NCBI GenBank assembly: GCA_944323985.1
Contig: CALUUP010000001.1
Location: 1-37,028, forward strand
From: Candidatus Gastranaerophilales bacterium
GTDB taxonomy: Bacteria > Cyanobacteriota > Vampirovibrionia > Gastranaerophilales > Gastranaerophilaceae
Length of the DNA: 37,028 nucleotides
Direction of reading: 5' to 3'
In this document: piece by piece, positions 14,885 through 24,413 of the stretch
Layout of the letters: each line of letters opens with the position of its first letter
How positions within the stretch are numbered: position 1 is the stretch's first letter
The notes under the pieces: generated by a model
What the model saw: the letters and a program-made list of their open reading frames with translations, nothing else
What the model was told of the DNA's origin: nothing
The model's database searches: none
Made by a program: the position numbers and the translations under genes

Positions 14885-17833
14885 TTATTGGGAGACTTTT
14901 TTTAGTATTATACCGTGTAATTTGCAAAATGATGTTAAGATGTTCAATTCTGTTTTGATTTCTTTTTGAATGTGTTGGTGTGTTGCGGATATGTTTACAT
15001 TTTTAGCATTTTGAAACATTTTCAACGATTGTTTTATATATTCTGCTCTAAGGGTTGATTTTGGTAATGCTAATTCTTGGTATAATTTTGCATATTGTAA
15101 ATATGATTTTACTAAGATTGCTTCTAAATTAAATTGTTTTGCTATAAATATAGACTTTTCTATATAAACTTTTGCGGAATCAAAATCTTGTTTCGCCATG
15201 TAGATTTCGCCTAATAATTTGTTAAATAATGCAATAAAATAATAGTTATTTATACTAGGACCTTGTGCGATATCAAGTGCTTTTGTTACTATGTCTAAAG
15301 CAAATTGTGTCCCTTTGGTTATTAGTTTTATTTTCGCTATTAAATACCAGGAGAGTAGTACTCCAGTTGCGATTTTTTCTTTTGCAAAATATGAAACTTG
15401 TTTCTCTAATATTTCTAATGCTTTTTTTGTTTCATTTTTATCATTAAGCATTTTCGCTAACAAAGTTTTTAATATATTTTTTGTGAAATTATCATTTGAA
15501 TTATTCGCATAAGATACTACATTGAAAAGTTCATTATATAAACTATTGTAATCTTTTTTTTGAAATTTATTTAATAAATCAATAAAATTCCATCTGGAAA
15601 TTGTAAATGAATCCATTGTATCTAAGGAGTAATCTTTTAAGATATCGTCTAATATTTTTTCAGAGGTTTTTAGATCACCTTTTATTGAATTTGCTAATGC
15701 TAATATTAAATATGCTTTACATATTATTTCTGGATTTGTTATTTTATTTTTTTCAATAATTTCAAAGAGCAAACTTATGGTATCAAACATTCTGTTATCA
15801 CCTTGGAAAGTCAATGCTTCTGCTAAATCAAAATATATTTCAAGCCAAATATTATAAAGTTCATTTATTTTTATAAATGCAGGAGGCTTACCTTTAGATA
15901 AATATTTTTCAATTGATGGCATTATTTCTGTGTCAACTAAATTTATTAATTGACCGTAATTTCCTAATCTTAGTAATGGACGTATCTGACGTGATTTTAT
16001 TAAAATACGCTCTAAATCCATTTCTTCAGGTAATTTGTTTAAAACGCTATCCGTGCATTCTATTACACCCCAGTAATTGCCATTTTTCATACAACAAGAG
16101 GCCAGATATCCTAAAAGTTCTATGTTTTCGGCTTCCTCATCATCTTCTAACATCATTATTGCTTTTTGTAAATATTCAAATGAAACTTCATGGTTTATAG
16201 GTTCTATTAATTTCCCAACTCTAGTATAGATATTTTTCTTTATTTTTTGATAATGAGGACTTGTTTTATTTTCTATTAATTTTAAAGCTTGTTTTTGTGA
16301 GATTATATATAATCCTATATCTCCAATATAAGAGGACTGTTTCATTATATTGGTCCAATACTCTAATGATAATTGTTCATTATTTAGTTTTTGTACTAAA
16401 TAGCCCAACAATGCTAAGGATGATTGTTTATACATGGTAAGGATATTGTATAAATTATTTAAGATTTCTTCAAATAATTCATCATTTTTTACTATTGAAA
16501 CAATTATTTGCCATATTTTATTACTTTTAAATTCGAATGCTAGTGTATTTATTTGTGTTATGAAACCTTTTTGAACTAGTTGTTCAATAGAATTTTCGAA
16601 ATCTTTTGTGGATATATCCTCATAATGTTCTAATATTGCAGGGTAAAATTTTATGCCTAATAGTGACATACATACGAGGATTTTGTATGAGGTTATGTCA
16701 TTTTGTTTTAATAAATTTAGTCTGGCTTCTATTATTTCTTCTATTCTATTATATCTTATTAATTTTAAATTATTATTTTTTAGTTCTTTATAATATAAAA
16801 TTAATTGTTCTACTATAGACGGATTTCCATCTGAGAGTTTTTGTGCGTATTCTAAAAATTTATTATCTAATGACGTTTCTTGATATTGGTTGAATAAAAT
16901 TTCAATTTGATTTTTGGTAAATGGTGATATTGATATATTTATGTAATTTTCTTGTTGTAATTTTGAAGACGTTATTAAACCAATTCCGGGTTTGTTTATT
17001 GTTGTGAGGATTATAAATTTACATCTTTCTAAGAAATAGTCATCTTCTAGTATTTCTTTCAAGAAATCAAATGACATTCCGTCAATGTTTTCAAAATTAT
17101 TTATTATAAATATTGTTTTTATTTTTTCTACAATAGTTAATAATATTTTTTTTATAATATTGAACATCTTACTTTTATTAAAGTAAATGTTTTCATATTT
17201 ATCATTGTTTTCAGGGTATAAAAGATTTAATAAATCTATGATTTCAGAGTTTGATAATGTTGGAAAATCTTGCTTAAAAAAACGTATTGAGTTTTTTTTG
17301 AGTTGAAGTGTATCTGGACAGAAATTATTAACATTAAAAAAAGTTAATAATAAATCTTGTATATAACCAAATGGAGATAGTTGAGATAACTGAGTACAAT
17401 CTCCCGATAACCATAATATTTTTGCATTTTTTAATTCACTTGCGGCACTCCGTAAAACTAAGTTTTTCCCAATACCACTTTCTCCAATTAATGTGATAAC
17501 AGAATGTTCTCCATCTTTTATTGCATTTAATAAAAGAGATTTTGCTTTTTGTTGTGAGTAATTTTCAATATTAGTTTCCAGTAAGGAAGTTATTTTTTTT
17601 GATGATTGTGTAAATTCTGTATTACATTTTCTGCATTTTTTTGCATTTGGTAAATTGGCTGAATTACAATTGGGACAAAGTTTTAAAAGCTCTTTATTAC
17701 AATTACTGCAATATAGAGAATTTATTGGATTTATTGTCCCGCAATTACTACAAATAGTCGCAAGTTTTGTATTACAAAATTCGCATTTCAAAGAATTATC
17801 TGCAATTTCTTTTTTACATTTGGGACATAACAT
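14885..17833 (-). CDS. Triple zinc-ribbon / altered P-loop / TPR-like protein
   Basis: A 982-residue protein with three CxxC-CxxC zinc ribbons at the N-terminus (C3-C20, C28-C45, C53-C70), then a STAND/AAA-like NTPase region (about 95-400), then a long run of helical, TPR-like repeats to the end (about 480-980). The Walker A is GESGIGKN (117-124), with asparagine where Ser/Thr should be. The Walker B strand IFIINNFENID (241-251) has Asn in place of both acidic residues. It may bind nucleotide without turning it over, or not at all. There is no membrane helix. It is the last gene of a three-gene unit, 13 bases after the acidic-repeat gene. A signalling scaffold is my inference. Confidence 0.8.
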   Translation of the reverse strand: MLCPKCKKEIADNSLKCEFCNTKLATICSNCGTINPINSLYCSNCNKELLKLCPNCNSANLPNAKKCRKCNTEFTQSSKKITSLLETNIENYSQQKAKSLLLNAIKDGEHSVITLIGESGIGKNLVLRSAASELKNAKILWLSGDCTQLSQLSPFGYIQDLLLTFFNVNNFCPDTLQLKKNSIRFFKQDFPTLSNSEIIDLLNLLYPENNDKYENIYFNKSKMFNIIKKILLTIVEKIKTIFIINNFENIDGMSFDFLKEILEDDYFLERCKFIILTTINKPGIGLITSSKLQQENYINISISPFTKNQIEILFNQYQETSLDNKFLEYAQKLSDGNPSIVEQLILYYKELKNNNLKLIRYNRIEEIIEARLNLLKQNDITSYKILVCMSLLGIKFYPAILEHYEDISTKDFENSIEQLVQKGFITQINTLAFEFKSNKIWQIIVSIVKNDELFEEILNNLYNILTMYKQSSLALLGYLVQKLNNEQLSLEYWTNIMKQSSYIGDIGLYIISQKQALKLIENKTSPHYQKIKKNIYTRVGKLIEPINHEVSFEYLQKAIMMLEDDEEAENIELLGYLASCCMKNGNYWGVIECTDSVLNKLPEEMDLERILIKSRQIRPLLRLGNYGQLINLVDTEIMPSIEKYLSKGKPPAFIKINELYNIWLEIYFDLAEALTFQGDNRMFDTISLLFEIIEKNKITNPEIICKAYLILALANSIKGDLKTSEKILDDILKDYSLDTMDSFTISRWNFIDLLNKFQKKDYNSLYNELFNVVSYANNSNDNFTKNILKTLLAKMLNDKNETKKALEILEKQVSYFAKEKIATGVLLSWYLIAKIKLITKGTQFALDIVTKALDIAQGPSINNYYFIALFNKLLGEIYMAKQDFDSAKVYIEKSIFIAKQFNLEAILVKSYLQYAKLYQELALPKSTLRAEYIKQSLKMFQNAKNVNISATHQHIQKEIKTELNILTSFCKLHGIILKKVSQ

Positions 17834-17846
17834 TAATTTATTAACC

Positions 17847-19424
17847 TTATATTATGGATAATATTTCATTTAATGATTCATTTACGATTTCTGTTTCCAT
17901 ATTTAACTCTGATGCAATTTCTTCTACTGAAAAATGTTTTTTGTATTTTAAATTAAAAACATCTATTATCTTATACATCGGATATTTTTTATCGATTTCT
18001 AAAATATCATTTGTTATTTCTGATGGATCAAAGTCTAATGAATTATTTTCTATATTATAATTGAATTTTGAAAAATCTACAATTTTTATCTCATCTTCAT
18101 TTTGTAGTTTATTATTGACGTTAGCTTCTATTTCAAAATTCGCGGTTTGAGATTCTTCAAAATTATCGTTGAAAAGTTGTAAATCTTCAGAGGTATTATC
18201 AATATTTAAGTCTAAGTTGTCAATATTTTCGTCAATAGTTTCAGCTATTTCATTATTTAAAAGTTCTAAATCATTTTCATTACTATCAATATTTAAATCA
18301 AAATTTCCAATATTTTGTTCTATATCTTCTATAATATTATTATCAGAAAGTTCTAGATTATCTTGACTGTTTTGAATATCCAAATCAAAATTTTCAATAC
18401 CTTGTTCCATATCTTCAGTAATATTATTATCAGAAAGTTCTAGATTATCTTGACTGTTTTGAATATTAAAATCAAAATTTTCAATACTTTGTTCCATATC
18501 TTCAGTAATATTATTATCAGAAAGTTCTAGATTATCTTGACTGTTTTGAATATCCAAATCAAAATTTTCAATACCTTGTTCCATATCTTCAGTAATATTA
18601 TTATCAGAAAGTTCTAGATTATCTTGACTATTTTGAATATCTAAATCAATATTTTCAATATTTTCTTCGATGTCTTTTTTGTTATCAATAATATTTAAAT
18701 CTTTTTGATTATTTTGAGCATTCAAATCAATTGTTTCAATAGTATTTTCGAAATTGTTCTCAGCTTCGTTATCAATAAATTCTAAATCATCTTTACTATT
18801 TTGAACATTCAAATCAATTGTTTCGATAGTATTTTCGAAATTGTTTTCAGTTTCGTTATTAGTAAATTCCAAATCATTTTGACTATTTTGAACATTCAAA
18901 TCAATTGTTTCAATAGTATTTTCGAAATTGTTTTCAGCTTCGTTATTAGTAAATTCTAAACCATCTTGATTATTTTGAACATTCAAATCAATTGTTTCAA
19001 TAGTATTTTTTAAATTGTTTTCAGTTTCGTTATTAGTAAATTCTAAATCATCTTTATTGTTGTCGGAAGTTAAAACTTTTGACTTAGTTTTTATTTCATC
19101 TTCTAAACTTATTGTATTAATCATTCTTTCAACATAAATATTACTATTTGAATCTTTTGTTTTTAAAAGATCATTGCTAATAATTCTATGATTTAGTTCT
19201 TTATGAAAATTTAGTTTTTTTGCAACAGTTATTATAGAAGTTTTTGCAACTTTTTCCAGATAAGCTTGAATAACATTATCATTATTTATAGAATTAATAA
19301 TTACTTCGGAATGAGCATAGACATCATCAATTATGTCTTCTAAAATAGCTTCATATCCAGGAAATTTATTATTATTTTTTACGATATTTTCTATTATTTT
19401 GTAATATTTATTTGTTTTTTCCAT
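17847..19424 (-). CDS. Acidic repeat protein with helical N-terminus and HTH-like C-terminus
   Basis: A 525-residue protein. Residues 1-85 form a compact predicted helical domain (KFPGYEAILEDIIDDVYAHSE). Residues 126-413 hold ten tandem repeats of 27-29 residues rich in Asp, Glu and Asn, of two types: four with DLEFTNNEAENNFENTIETI and four to five with NLELSDNNITEDMEQGIEN. The C-terminal 45 residues (PMYKIIDVFNLKYKKHFSVEEIASELNM) resemble a helix-turn-helix. The repeats should be a flexible, strongly negative linker. ATG is preceded by AAGAGAG. It is the middle gene of the operon, 10 bases after the TonB-like gene, which has similar acidic stretches. The function is unknown. Confidence 0.78.
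   Translation of the reverse strand: MEKTNKYYKIIENIVKNNNKFPGYEAILEDIIDDVYAHSEVIINSINNDNVIQAYLEKVAKTSIITVAKKLNFHKELNHRIISNDLLKTKDSNSNIYVERMINTISLEDEIKTKSKVLTSDNNKDDLEFTNNETENNLKNTIETIDLNVQNNQDGLEFTNNEAENNFENTIETIDLNVQNSQNDLEFTNNETENNFENTIETIDLNVQNSKDDLEFIDNEAENNFENTIETIDLNAQNNQKDLNIIDNKKDIEENIENIDLDIQNSQDNLELSDNNITEDMEQGIENFDLDIQNSQDNLELSDNNITEDMEQSIENFDFNIQNSQDNLELSDNNITEDMEQGIENFDLDIQNSQDNLELSDNNIIEDIEQNIGNFDLNIDSNENDLELLNNEIAETIDENIDNLDLNIDNTSEDLQLFNDNFEESQTANFEIEANVNNKLQNEDEIKIVDFSKFNYNIENNSLDFDPSEITNDILEIDKKYPMYKIIDVFNLKYKKHFSVEEIASELNMETEIVNESLNEILSII
18186..19049 (-). repeat. Tandem array of ~87-bp coding repeats (10 units)
   Basis: Ten in-frame units of 87 bases (one of 81) code for residues 126-413 of the acidic repeat protein. 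Two subfamilies lie side by side: units 1-4 and units 6-9, with unit 5 intermediate and unit 10 diverged. Units around 18,418-18,591 differ at only about four of 87 bases, so they are recently duplicated and likely to vary in number between strains. Confidence 0.92.
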
Positions 19425-19434
19425 AATGCTCTCT

Positions 19435-21555
19435 TTATAAATGTATCATTAATATAGGATTTCCTTGTAACTTACTAATTGAATCTGTATTTATACTAAG
19501 ATTCATAGACAATGTATTTTTTACTGTATTAAGAATTAAATCATCTACACTTTGTTCTCCACTGGAAATAGATATTCCAACAGGTTCAAATTTTTTCGTA
19601 TTATTATTAAATTTAATTTCAACTCCTATTTTATTAGTTATTGGAGGTTTATTTAATAATAATAACTCTGTTTTAAGATTAAGTTGTAATATTTTTCCTA
19701 GTTTTACCAAATATCTTTTTGCAGAGGTATTTGTAACATAACCAGAAGGAACTTCCCAGTCTACTTTTAGATTTGAAACTAAAATAGAGGCATCTAGGTT
19801 TTGCTCTATTGTTGGCACTGTAGGAGATATTGTTTCATTAATATCCATTTCATTTGCACTTGAAGTCTCAACTGTTTCTATTGGCATTGGATCTGGAGTT
19901 TTAACTTTGGTTTCTGGTTTAGGAGTAATAATATCTGTTGTTATGGAATTATCACTAACACTTTCTTGTGGGATAAAAAATTTAGTATACCCAAAATAAC
20001 CTAAACTTCCAAAAATCGCTATTAAACCGATAATATGTACAAGCATAGAATTTTTATTATTATTTGTTTGACTTGAAATTTCTGAAACCTCATTTTCTGG
20101 GTTATTATTATCATCACTTTCTTCCGAAATTACTTCATTTGTAAATAAAGAATTTATTTGTTCTTTTTTGTCGGAATTATTATTTTCAACCAAATCTTGA
20201 CTTAAAATATTATCGTTATTTTCTTTAACATTATTTTCAGAAATACCTTCTTCTTCTTCTTCTTCTTCTATTAGATCATTATAAATACTATCAGATTCTA
20301 TATTTAAGCTAGGAGTTGTCATTGTTTTGAAATCTTGAGATTCATATGTTTCATTTATTGTTAAACGCTCCTCGTTAATTTCATTTGTAAAATCTGTTTT
20401 ATCATTAATTTCAGTGTTTTTTGATTCATCAAAATTTTCAGTTGTTAATTCAATAGAGTTTTCTATAAGAGTATTATTATCTTCTATAGAAGTATTAATA
20501 GTGTTTATAGAAGGAGAATCAATTACTTCATCCGAAAAAGAAGAAATTTCATTGTCGATAGTTGTATTTTCTAGAGTGTTATTAAGTGAAACGTTATTTT
20601 CCAGAGAAATTTCTGAAACTTCATCTATAAGATTTGAATCTGTTAAATTAAGACTTTCTTCGCTACTACTGTCTAATTCTAATAAATTATCAGAGTCGAT
20701 ATCAAAGTTTTCTTCCATATTAATTTCAATATTATTATCAGAGTTGAAATTTAGATCTTCGTTATCAAAAGAGCTACTTTCTATTTCTAAGTTTAAATTG
20801 TCTGAAATTTGTATATCATCCTGTAGATTAAAATCGAGATCGTCATTTTTAGAAGTATCAAAAAGTTCTGTAATTTCGTTATTTGTATTTTCGCTATCAG
20901 AAAGATCTTTTGATATAGATACAAAATTAAAAATGTATTGTGCTTTAGCAAGTTTAGCTAATCTTAAACGAGCATCTCTTGATTTAATTAAATTTTGGAA
21001 CAATTCTTTATCAATAGTTTTACTTTCTAAATAAGAAGTAATCAAACTATCTTTTATTTCTATAAATTCTTCATTTTTTATAAGATAAGGTTCAATATCA
21101 TAGAAAGATGTCAAATCTTCTTCAGAAATAAGAATTTGATCATTATATTTATTATCGGTATTGACATCATCAGGTCTTATGAAACCGATAACTTCTGCAT
21201 TTGAGAAGTCTGAATCAATCTTTATGAAGGAGTATGCTATAGGTAATATATTGTTTTCAAAATGGGAAACTGGAATACTAAGGGTATCATTTTCAAAAAA
21301 TATTCTTATGTCAATGTAATTACCATCGATATATAAATCCGCGATATCAATACTGGAGTGAACAATAGGAATATTATGTAATCCAGAAGAAGTATCAATA
21401 TCATATTTTTCTGAATCAAAATATTTTGCGGCAACAATTACTGCAAAATTATTAGCAACTGCTCTGCTTCTTATGTTATTATCTAAAATCGTTTTACAGT
21501 TTTCTTTAGCTAATTCTAAATCTGTATTTTCAACTATTAATTCACTAGTATTCAC
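19435..21555 (-). CDS. Single-pass protein: DUF1822-like N-terminus, acidic linker, TonB-like C-terminus
   Basis: A 706-residue protein. Residues 1-210 resemble the cyanobacterial DUF1822 domain (NNFAVIVAAKYF, LSIPVSHFENNILPIAYSF, AEVIGFIRPDD). Residues 210-500 are Asp/Glu/Ser/Asn-rich and probably disordered, with a seven-glutamate run. One membrane helix (about 503-527) follows, then a proline-rich stretch (TPKPETKVKTPDPMP) and a C-terminal domain (about 600-706) with VEIKFNNNTKKFEPVGISISSG and VDDLILNTVKNTL, like a TonB C-terminus. Predicted topology is cytoplasmic N-terminus, periplasmic C-terminus. The start is GTG with GGGAG eight bases upstream. It leads the operon; no exbB/exbD are present. 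Both outer domain calls are tentative. Confidence 0.75.
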   Translation of the reverse strand: MNTSELIVENTDLELAKENCKTILDNNIRSRAVANNFAVIVAAKYFDSEKYDIDTSSGLHNIPIVHSSIDIADLYIDGNYIDIRIFFENDTLSIPVSHFENNILPIAYSFIKIDSDFSNAEVIGFIRPDDVNTDNKYNDQILISEEDLTSFYDIEPYLIKNEEFIEIKDSLITSYLESKTIDKELFQNLIKSRDARLRLAKLAKAQYIFNFVSISKDLSDSENTNNEITELFDTSKNDDLDFNLQDDIQISDNLNLEIESSSFDNEDLNFNSDNNIEINMEENFDIDSDNLLELDSSSEESLNLTDSNLIDEVSEISLENNVSLNNTLENTTIDNEISSFSDEVIDSPSINTINTSIEDNNTLIENSIELTTENFDESKNTEINDKTDFTNEINEERLTINETYESQDFKTMTTPSLNIESDSIYNDLIEEEEEEEGISENNVKENNDNILSQDLVENNNSDKKEQINSLFTNEVISEESDDNNNPENEVSEISSQTNNNKNSMLVHIIGLIAIFGSLGYFGYTKFFIPQESVSDNSITTDIITPKPETKVKTPDPMPIETVETSSANEMDINETISPTVPTIEQNLDASILVSNLKVDWEVPSGYVTNTSAKRYLVKLGKILQLNLKTELLLLNKPPITNKIGVEIKFNNNTKKFEPVGISISSGEQSVDDLILNTVKNTLSMNLSINTDSISKLQGNPILMIHL
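20248..20268 (-). repeat. GAA trinucleotide repeat (7 units)
   Basis: Seven GAA codons in a row encode a Glu7 run in the acidic linker of the TonB-like protein. Slippage would change the linker length without breaking the frame. Confidence 0.85.
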
Positions 21556-21727
21556 CTAACACTCTCCCATACTTAGCTAAATCATATCATATTATTAAAA
21601 AAAAATCTATATATTTAGCATGCTTTGACATTAAAAAAAATATAATTAAATCATATGATGTATATTTTGTTTTTTAGTTAAAAAAAAAATATATATATTC
21701 GTATACTTTATTAAAAGGAATTTTATT
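21556..21727. promoter_or_regulatory. Divergent intergenic region of the TonB-like operon and transglycosylase
   Basis: A 172-base, extremely AT-rich gap between two outward-facing genes. It contains a perfect TTGACA at 21625-21630 on the plus strand, though only a weak -10 (AATCAT, 18 bases away) follows, and TATACT at 21702-21707 without a good -35. ATCATATGAT near 21650 is palindromic. Promoters for both sides must lie here but cannot be placed with confidence. Confidence 0.4.
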
Positions 21728-22396
21728 ATGTTTTCATCAATGATACAAAATTTATTAAATAATTCGGGTAAATCAGCTGCTATGCAAAGAGCAGTTCAAA
21801 TGAATAATTACGTAAATAATTTGAATTCACAGTGGTATCCGGTAGAAAAAAAGGATGTTCAGAATTTAAATTCAAATACTCAAATTCAATCTTTTGATAA
21901 GGTTTTAAAAAGTTCTGCTAAAGTTAAATTTGGAGATTTATTAACAAATTCTGCAACTAGAGTTAATGCTGATTTATATACTGAAAAAGCTGGTGTGGTA
22001 AAAGATTCAAAGAATATAACAAGAGATCAAATAAAAAATATAGTTTTTCGTATGTCAAAGAAGCATGGTGTTGATGAAAAATTAGTAAATGCATTGATAA
22101 AACAGGAATCAGGGTTTAATCCTAATGCAAAGTCAAGAGTTGGAGCAATGGGGTTAATGCAATTAATGCCAGCTACTGCAAAAGGTTTAGGAGTTACAAA
22201 TCCAATGGATCCCGAACAAAATGTAGAAGGTGGAGTAAAGTACCTTAAATCTATGTTGAACAGATATAATGGTAATATAATTTTAGCACTAGCTGCTTAC
22301 AATGCAGGTCCGGGTGCCGTTGATAAATATGATGGAGTTCCTCCTTATAAAGAAACTCAAAATTATGTAAAATCAATTTTAGCATCATATCTCTAG
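21728..22396 (+). CDS. Lytic transglycosylase (SLT domain)
   Basis: A 222-residue protein with a C-terminal SLT lysozyme-like domain (about 98-222), which cleaves peptidoglycan with formation of anhydromuramic ends. Catalytic E127 lies in KQESGFNP, followed by [20 protein letters not shown] and ETQNYV. The first 95 residues are polar, with no signal peptide, lipobox or membrane helix, so the route to the periplasm is unclear. AAAGGA lies upstream of the ATG. Its TAG stop overlaps the opposing stop of the next gene (CTAG read on both strands). It is divergent from the TonB-like operon, suggesting an envelope role. Confidence 0.92.
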   Translation: MFSSMIQNLLNNSGKSAAMQRAVQMNNYVNNLNSQWYPVEKKDVQNLNSNTQIQSFDKVLKSSAKVKFGDLLTNSATRVNADLYTEKAGVVKDSKNITRDQIKNIVFRMSKKHGVDEKLVNALIKQESGFNPNAKSRVGAMGLMQLMPATAKGLGVTNPMDPEQNVEGGVKYLKSMLNRYNGNIILALAAYNAGPGAVDKYDGVPPYKETQNYVKSILASYL

Positions 22397-24282
22397 GCAT
22401 TAGTTTGAAGTTTTTGAACTTCTCTTAATTCTTTTTCTTTGTCCTGTTTTGCATGTATTCTTCTGGTGTTAGCATAAGTTAGTCTTGGGATAAACCAACC
22501 TAAGAGATATGGTGATATTAAGAATGTTGTTAAAAGAGCAGGAACAGAGTTTAAACCTCTTGCAAAGGTAGCAATTTTGTTATTTTTACCACCAATTCCG
22601 CCATTCATTACTTTTGTTATAATTTCATTAGCATTAGTTTTATTAAATTTTTCAATAAAGTTTAGAATTTTTGCGTTTCGTTCTTTTTTATTCATATTCT
22701 TTAAAGATTTAATATCTAATGTATTATTGTTAAATAGTTCATTAACATTTTTAGATTTAGAAATTATTTTGTATAAATCTCCATCATTTTTATCAACAAA
22801 TTTGCAAAAATTAATCATTTTTTCCTTAGAGTCTATATTGTTATAAAGAGAATTAATTTCAGAATTTGTTAAAACATGAGTTTTGCTATATGGGTTTAAT
22901 AGATCTAAGACCGTTTTTAGTTTATTTTTTGGAGTTCTATCTTTATTAAGGAGTACAAATCCTGAATTTTTTTCATAAGCTGTAACACACGCCCTTGTGC
23001 CCATAGGTACTGCAAAAACTACAGCGAGTGATGATGTTAAATCTCTTAAGAAAATTTCCCAAAGTTCAGTTAAATCTTTTTTACCATTTTCATCAATTTG
23101 AGCTCTACTATAAGCTCTTAGACCTCTAGGAGTTAATAAGCCAAAAATTGACAAACCTGCCATTAAAGTGTTTGTAAAATTATGTCCGTTGTATTCAAGC
23201 TCTGAAGATGCAAAATCACTTTTGTTTTTGTTTATTAGTTCTCCTAATTTTTCGAGCAGACTTTTATTGTTTTTTCCTTTAAAAGTTATATTTTCATTAA
23301 GATTATTTTTTTCTTCTTTTTTTCGGGCTCCAGGAGCTGTGTTGCTTCTTGCGTATATTTTAGGAAGCACAGATAATACTCCTAAAGTAGCCATCATTGT
23401 TGAAATATTCGTAATAACTCTTTTTGCTAATGATTTGTTTTTTATGCTTTCGGCTTGCAATTCATCTAATTTATCAAGATGTTTATTAGCTGTAATTGCA
23501 TCGTCACTGTATTTTATCATTGCATCAATTGTATTTTTAGTATTAAATGCTTTTTGCTCGTCTAAGGAATTTCCTAATTTAACTTTATTAAGCATATTTA
23601 AATCGTCACTTGTTTTGTATTTTATATTGTTTATATGTTCAACAATATTATTCATACATTCTTGACGATATTTACTTTTTCCTCTAAATTTCTTTAATCT
23701 AATCTCTTTAGGGATATTTTCGTAATTTTTAATTTGTTTAAGTATATGTTCAACTGATTCTTTTTTAACGTTTTCTTTACCTAAAGTGTTATTTAATATG
23801 TTTTCAACATTTTTAATGTAGAATTCTTCTTTGAATTTTTGAGAATTTTTTAATAAACATTTATCAAAATTAGGATTTGTTACTATTTCTTTAAGGCTAT
23901 TTCCAAATCGTTTTATAAGTTGAGTGTTAACACTAGTTGATTTACCAAATTTAGCAGCAATAAGCAGTGCAATTGGTGCAACTGCCATCATGCAAGGACC
24001 TGTTAAGCCTTCTCTTCCAAGAACTTCGAAACCTTCTTGCATGTTATACTGTCCTGTGTGTTCTTTATCTCTTAAAAAACCTGCAGCTGTTCTAGGAATT
24101 GTCATGCCTGCAAAATCTTGAATTAAGAACGAAGCTAAAAAACCTCCGTTTTCAATTCCTTGCATAATATTTCCGGAAGCATTTAAAGCCCCTGTAAATC
24201 CTGATTTAAAACTCGGAGTTTGATTTTTATTAACTACTCTTTTATTAGAGTTTATATCGCTATTATTAACTTTCAAACACAC
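22393..24282 (-). CDS. Multi-pass membrane protein with 'SFKSGF' N-terminus
   Basis: A 629-residue protein of unknown function. An N-terminal segment [12 protein letters not shown] leads into hydrophobic stretches at roughly 45-60, 95-115, 290-312 ([16 protein letters not shown]), 370-390, 410-430 ([15 protein letters not shown]) and near the end ([18 protein letters not shown]), separated by polar Lys/Asn-rich regions. I recall the SFKSGF-type start from Gastranaerophilales proteins, but cannot check it. The start is GTG at 24282, with AGGTAG just before it; a TTG two codons later is also possible. The short C-terminal tail is charged. No enzyme motif is seen. Confidence 0.72.
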   Translation of the reverse strand: MCLKVNNSDINSNKRVVNKNQTPSFKSGFTGALNASGNIMQGIENGGFLASFLIQDFAGMTIPRTAAGFLRDKEHTGQYNMQEGFEVLGREGLTGPCMMAVAPIALLIAAKFGKSTSVNTQLIKRFGNSLKEIVTNPNFDKCLLKNSQKFKEEFYIKNVENILNNTLGKENVKKESVEHILKQIKNYENIPKEIRLKKFRGKSKYRQECMNNIVEHINNIKYKTSDDLNMLNKVKLGNSLDEQKAFNTKNTIDAMIKYSDDAITANKHLDKLDELQAESIKNKSLAKRVITNISTMMATLGVLSVLPKIYARSNTAPGARKKEEKNNLNENITFKGKNNKSLLEKLGELINKNKSDFASSELEYNGHNFTNTLMAGLSIFGLLTPRGLRAYSRAQIDENGKKDLTELWEIFLRDLTSSLAVVFAVPMGTRACVTAYEKNSGFVLLNKDRTPKNKLKTVLDLLNPYSKTHVLTNSEINSLYNNIDSKEKMINFCKFVDKNDGDLYKIISKSKNVNELFNNNTLDIKSLKNMNKKERNAKILNFIEKFNKTNANEIITKVMNGGIGGKNNKIATFARGLNSVPALLTTFLISPYLLGWFIPRLTYANTRRIHAKQDKEKELREVQKLQTNA

Positions 24283-24337
24283 CTACCTATAAGCCTATAT
24301 GTAGATAAAGTATTTTACTAATTAAAACTTGATAAAA

Positions 24338-24365
24338 TGTAACAAAATTTTTTGTTTTTGTTACA
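24338..24365. terminator. 10-bp inverted repeat, possible terminator of the 1,506-aa gene
   Basis: TGTAACAAAA pairs perfectly with TTTTGTTACA around an eight-base loop. On the minus strand it is followed by TTTT and lies about 48 bases after the stop of the 1,506-residue gene. The arm shares ten bases with the 16-base element at 997 and 29,022, so it could also be a binding site. Confidence 0.5.
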
Positions 24366-24413
24366 AAATTTGGTTACTAAAAATCTTTTACTACTTGGTT
24401 AGATAATGTTGAG

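Noticed and set aside
18186-19049. CRISPR array
   Set aside because: The 87-base units are in-frame coding repeats without unique spacers, and no cas genes are present.
22393-22396. Two opposing TAG stops sharing the palindrome CTAG
   Set aside because: It is an economical convergent ending, one of several in this window, and needs no special explanation.
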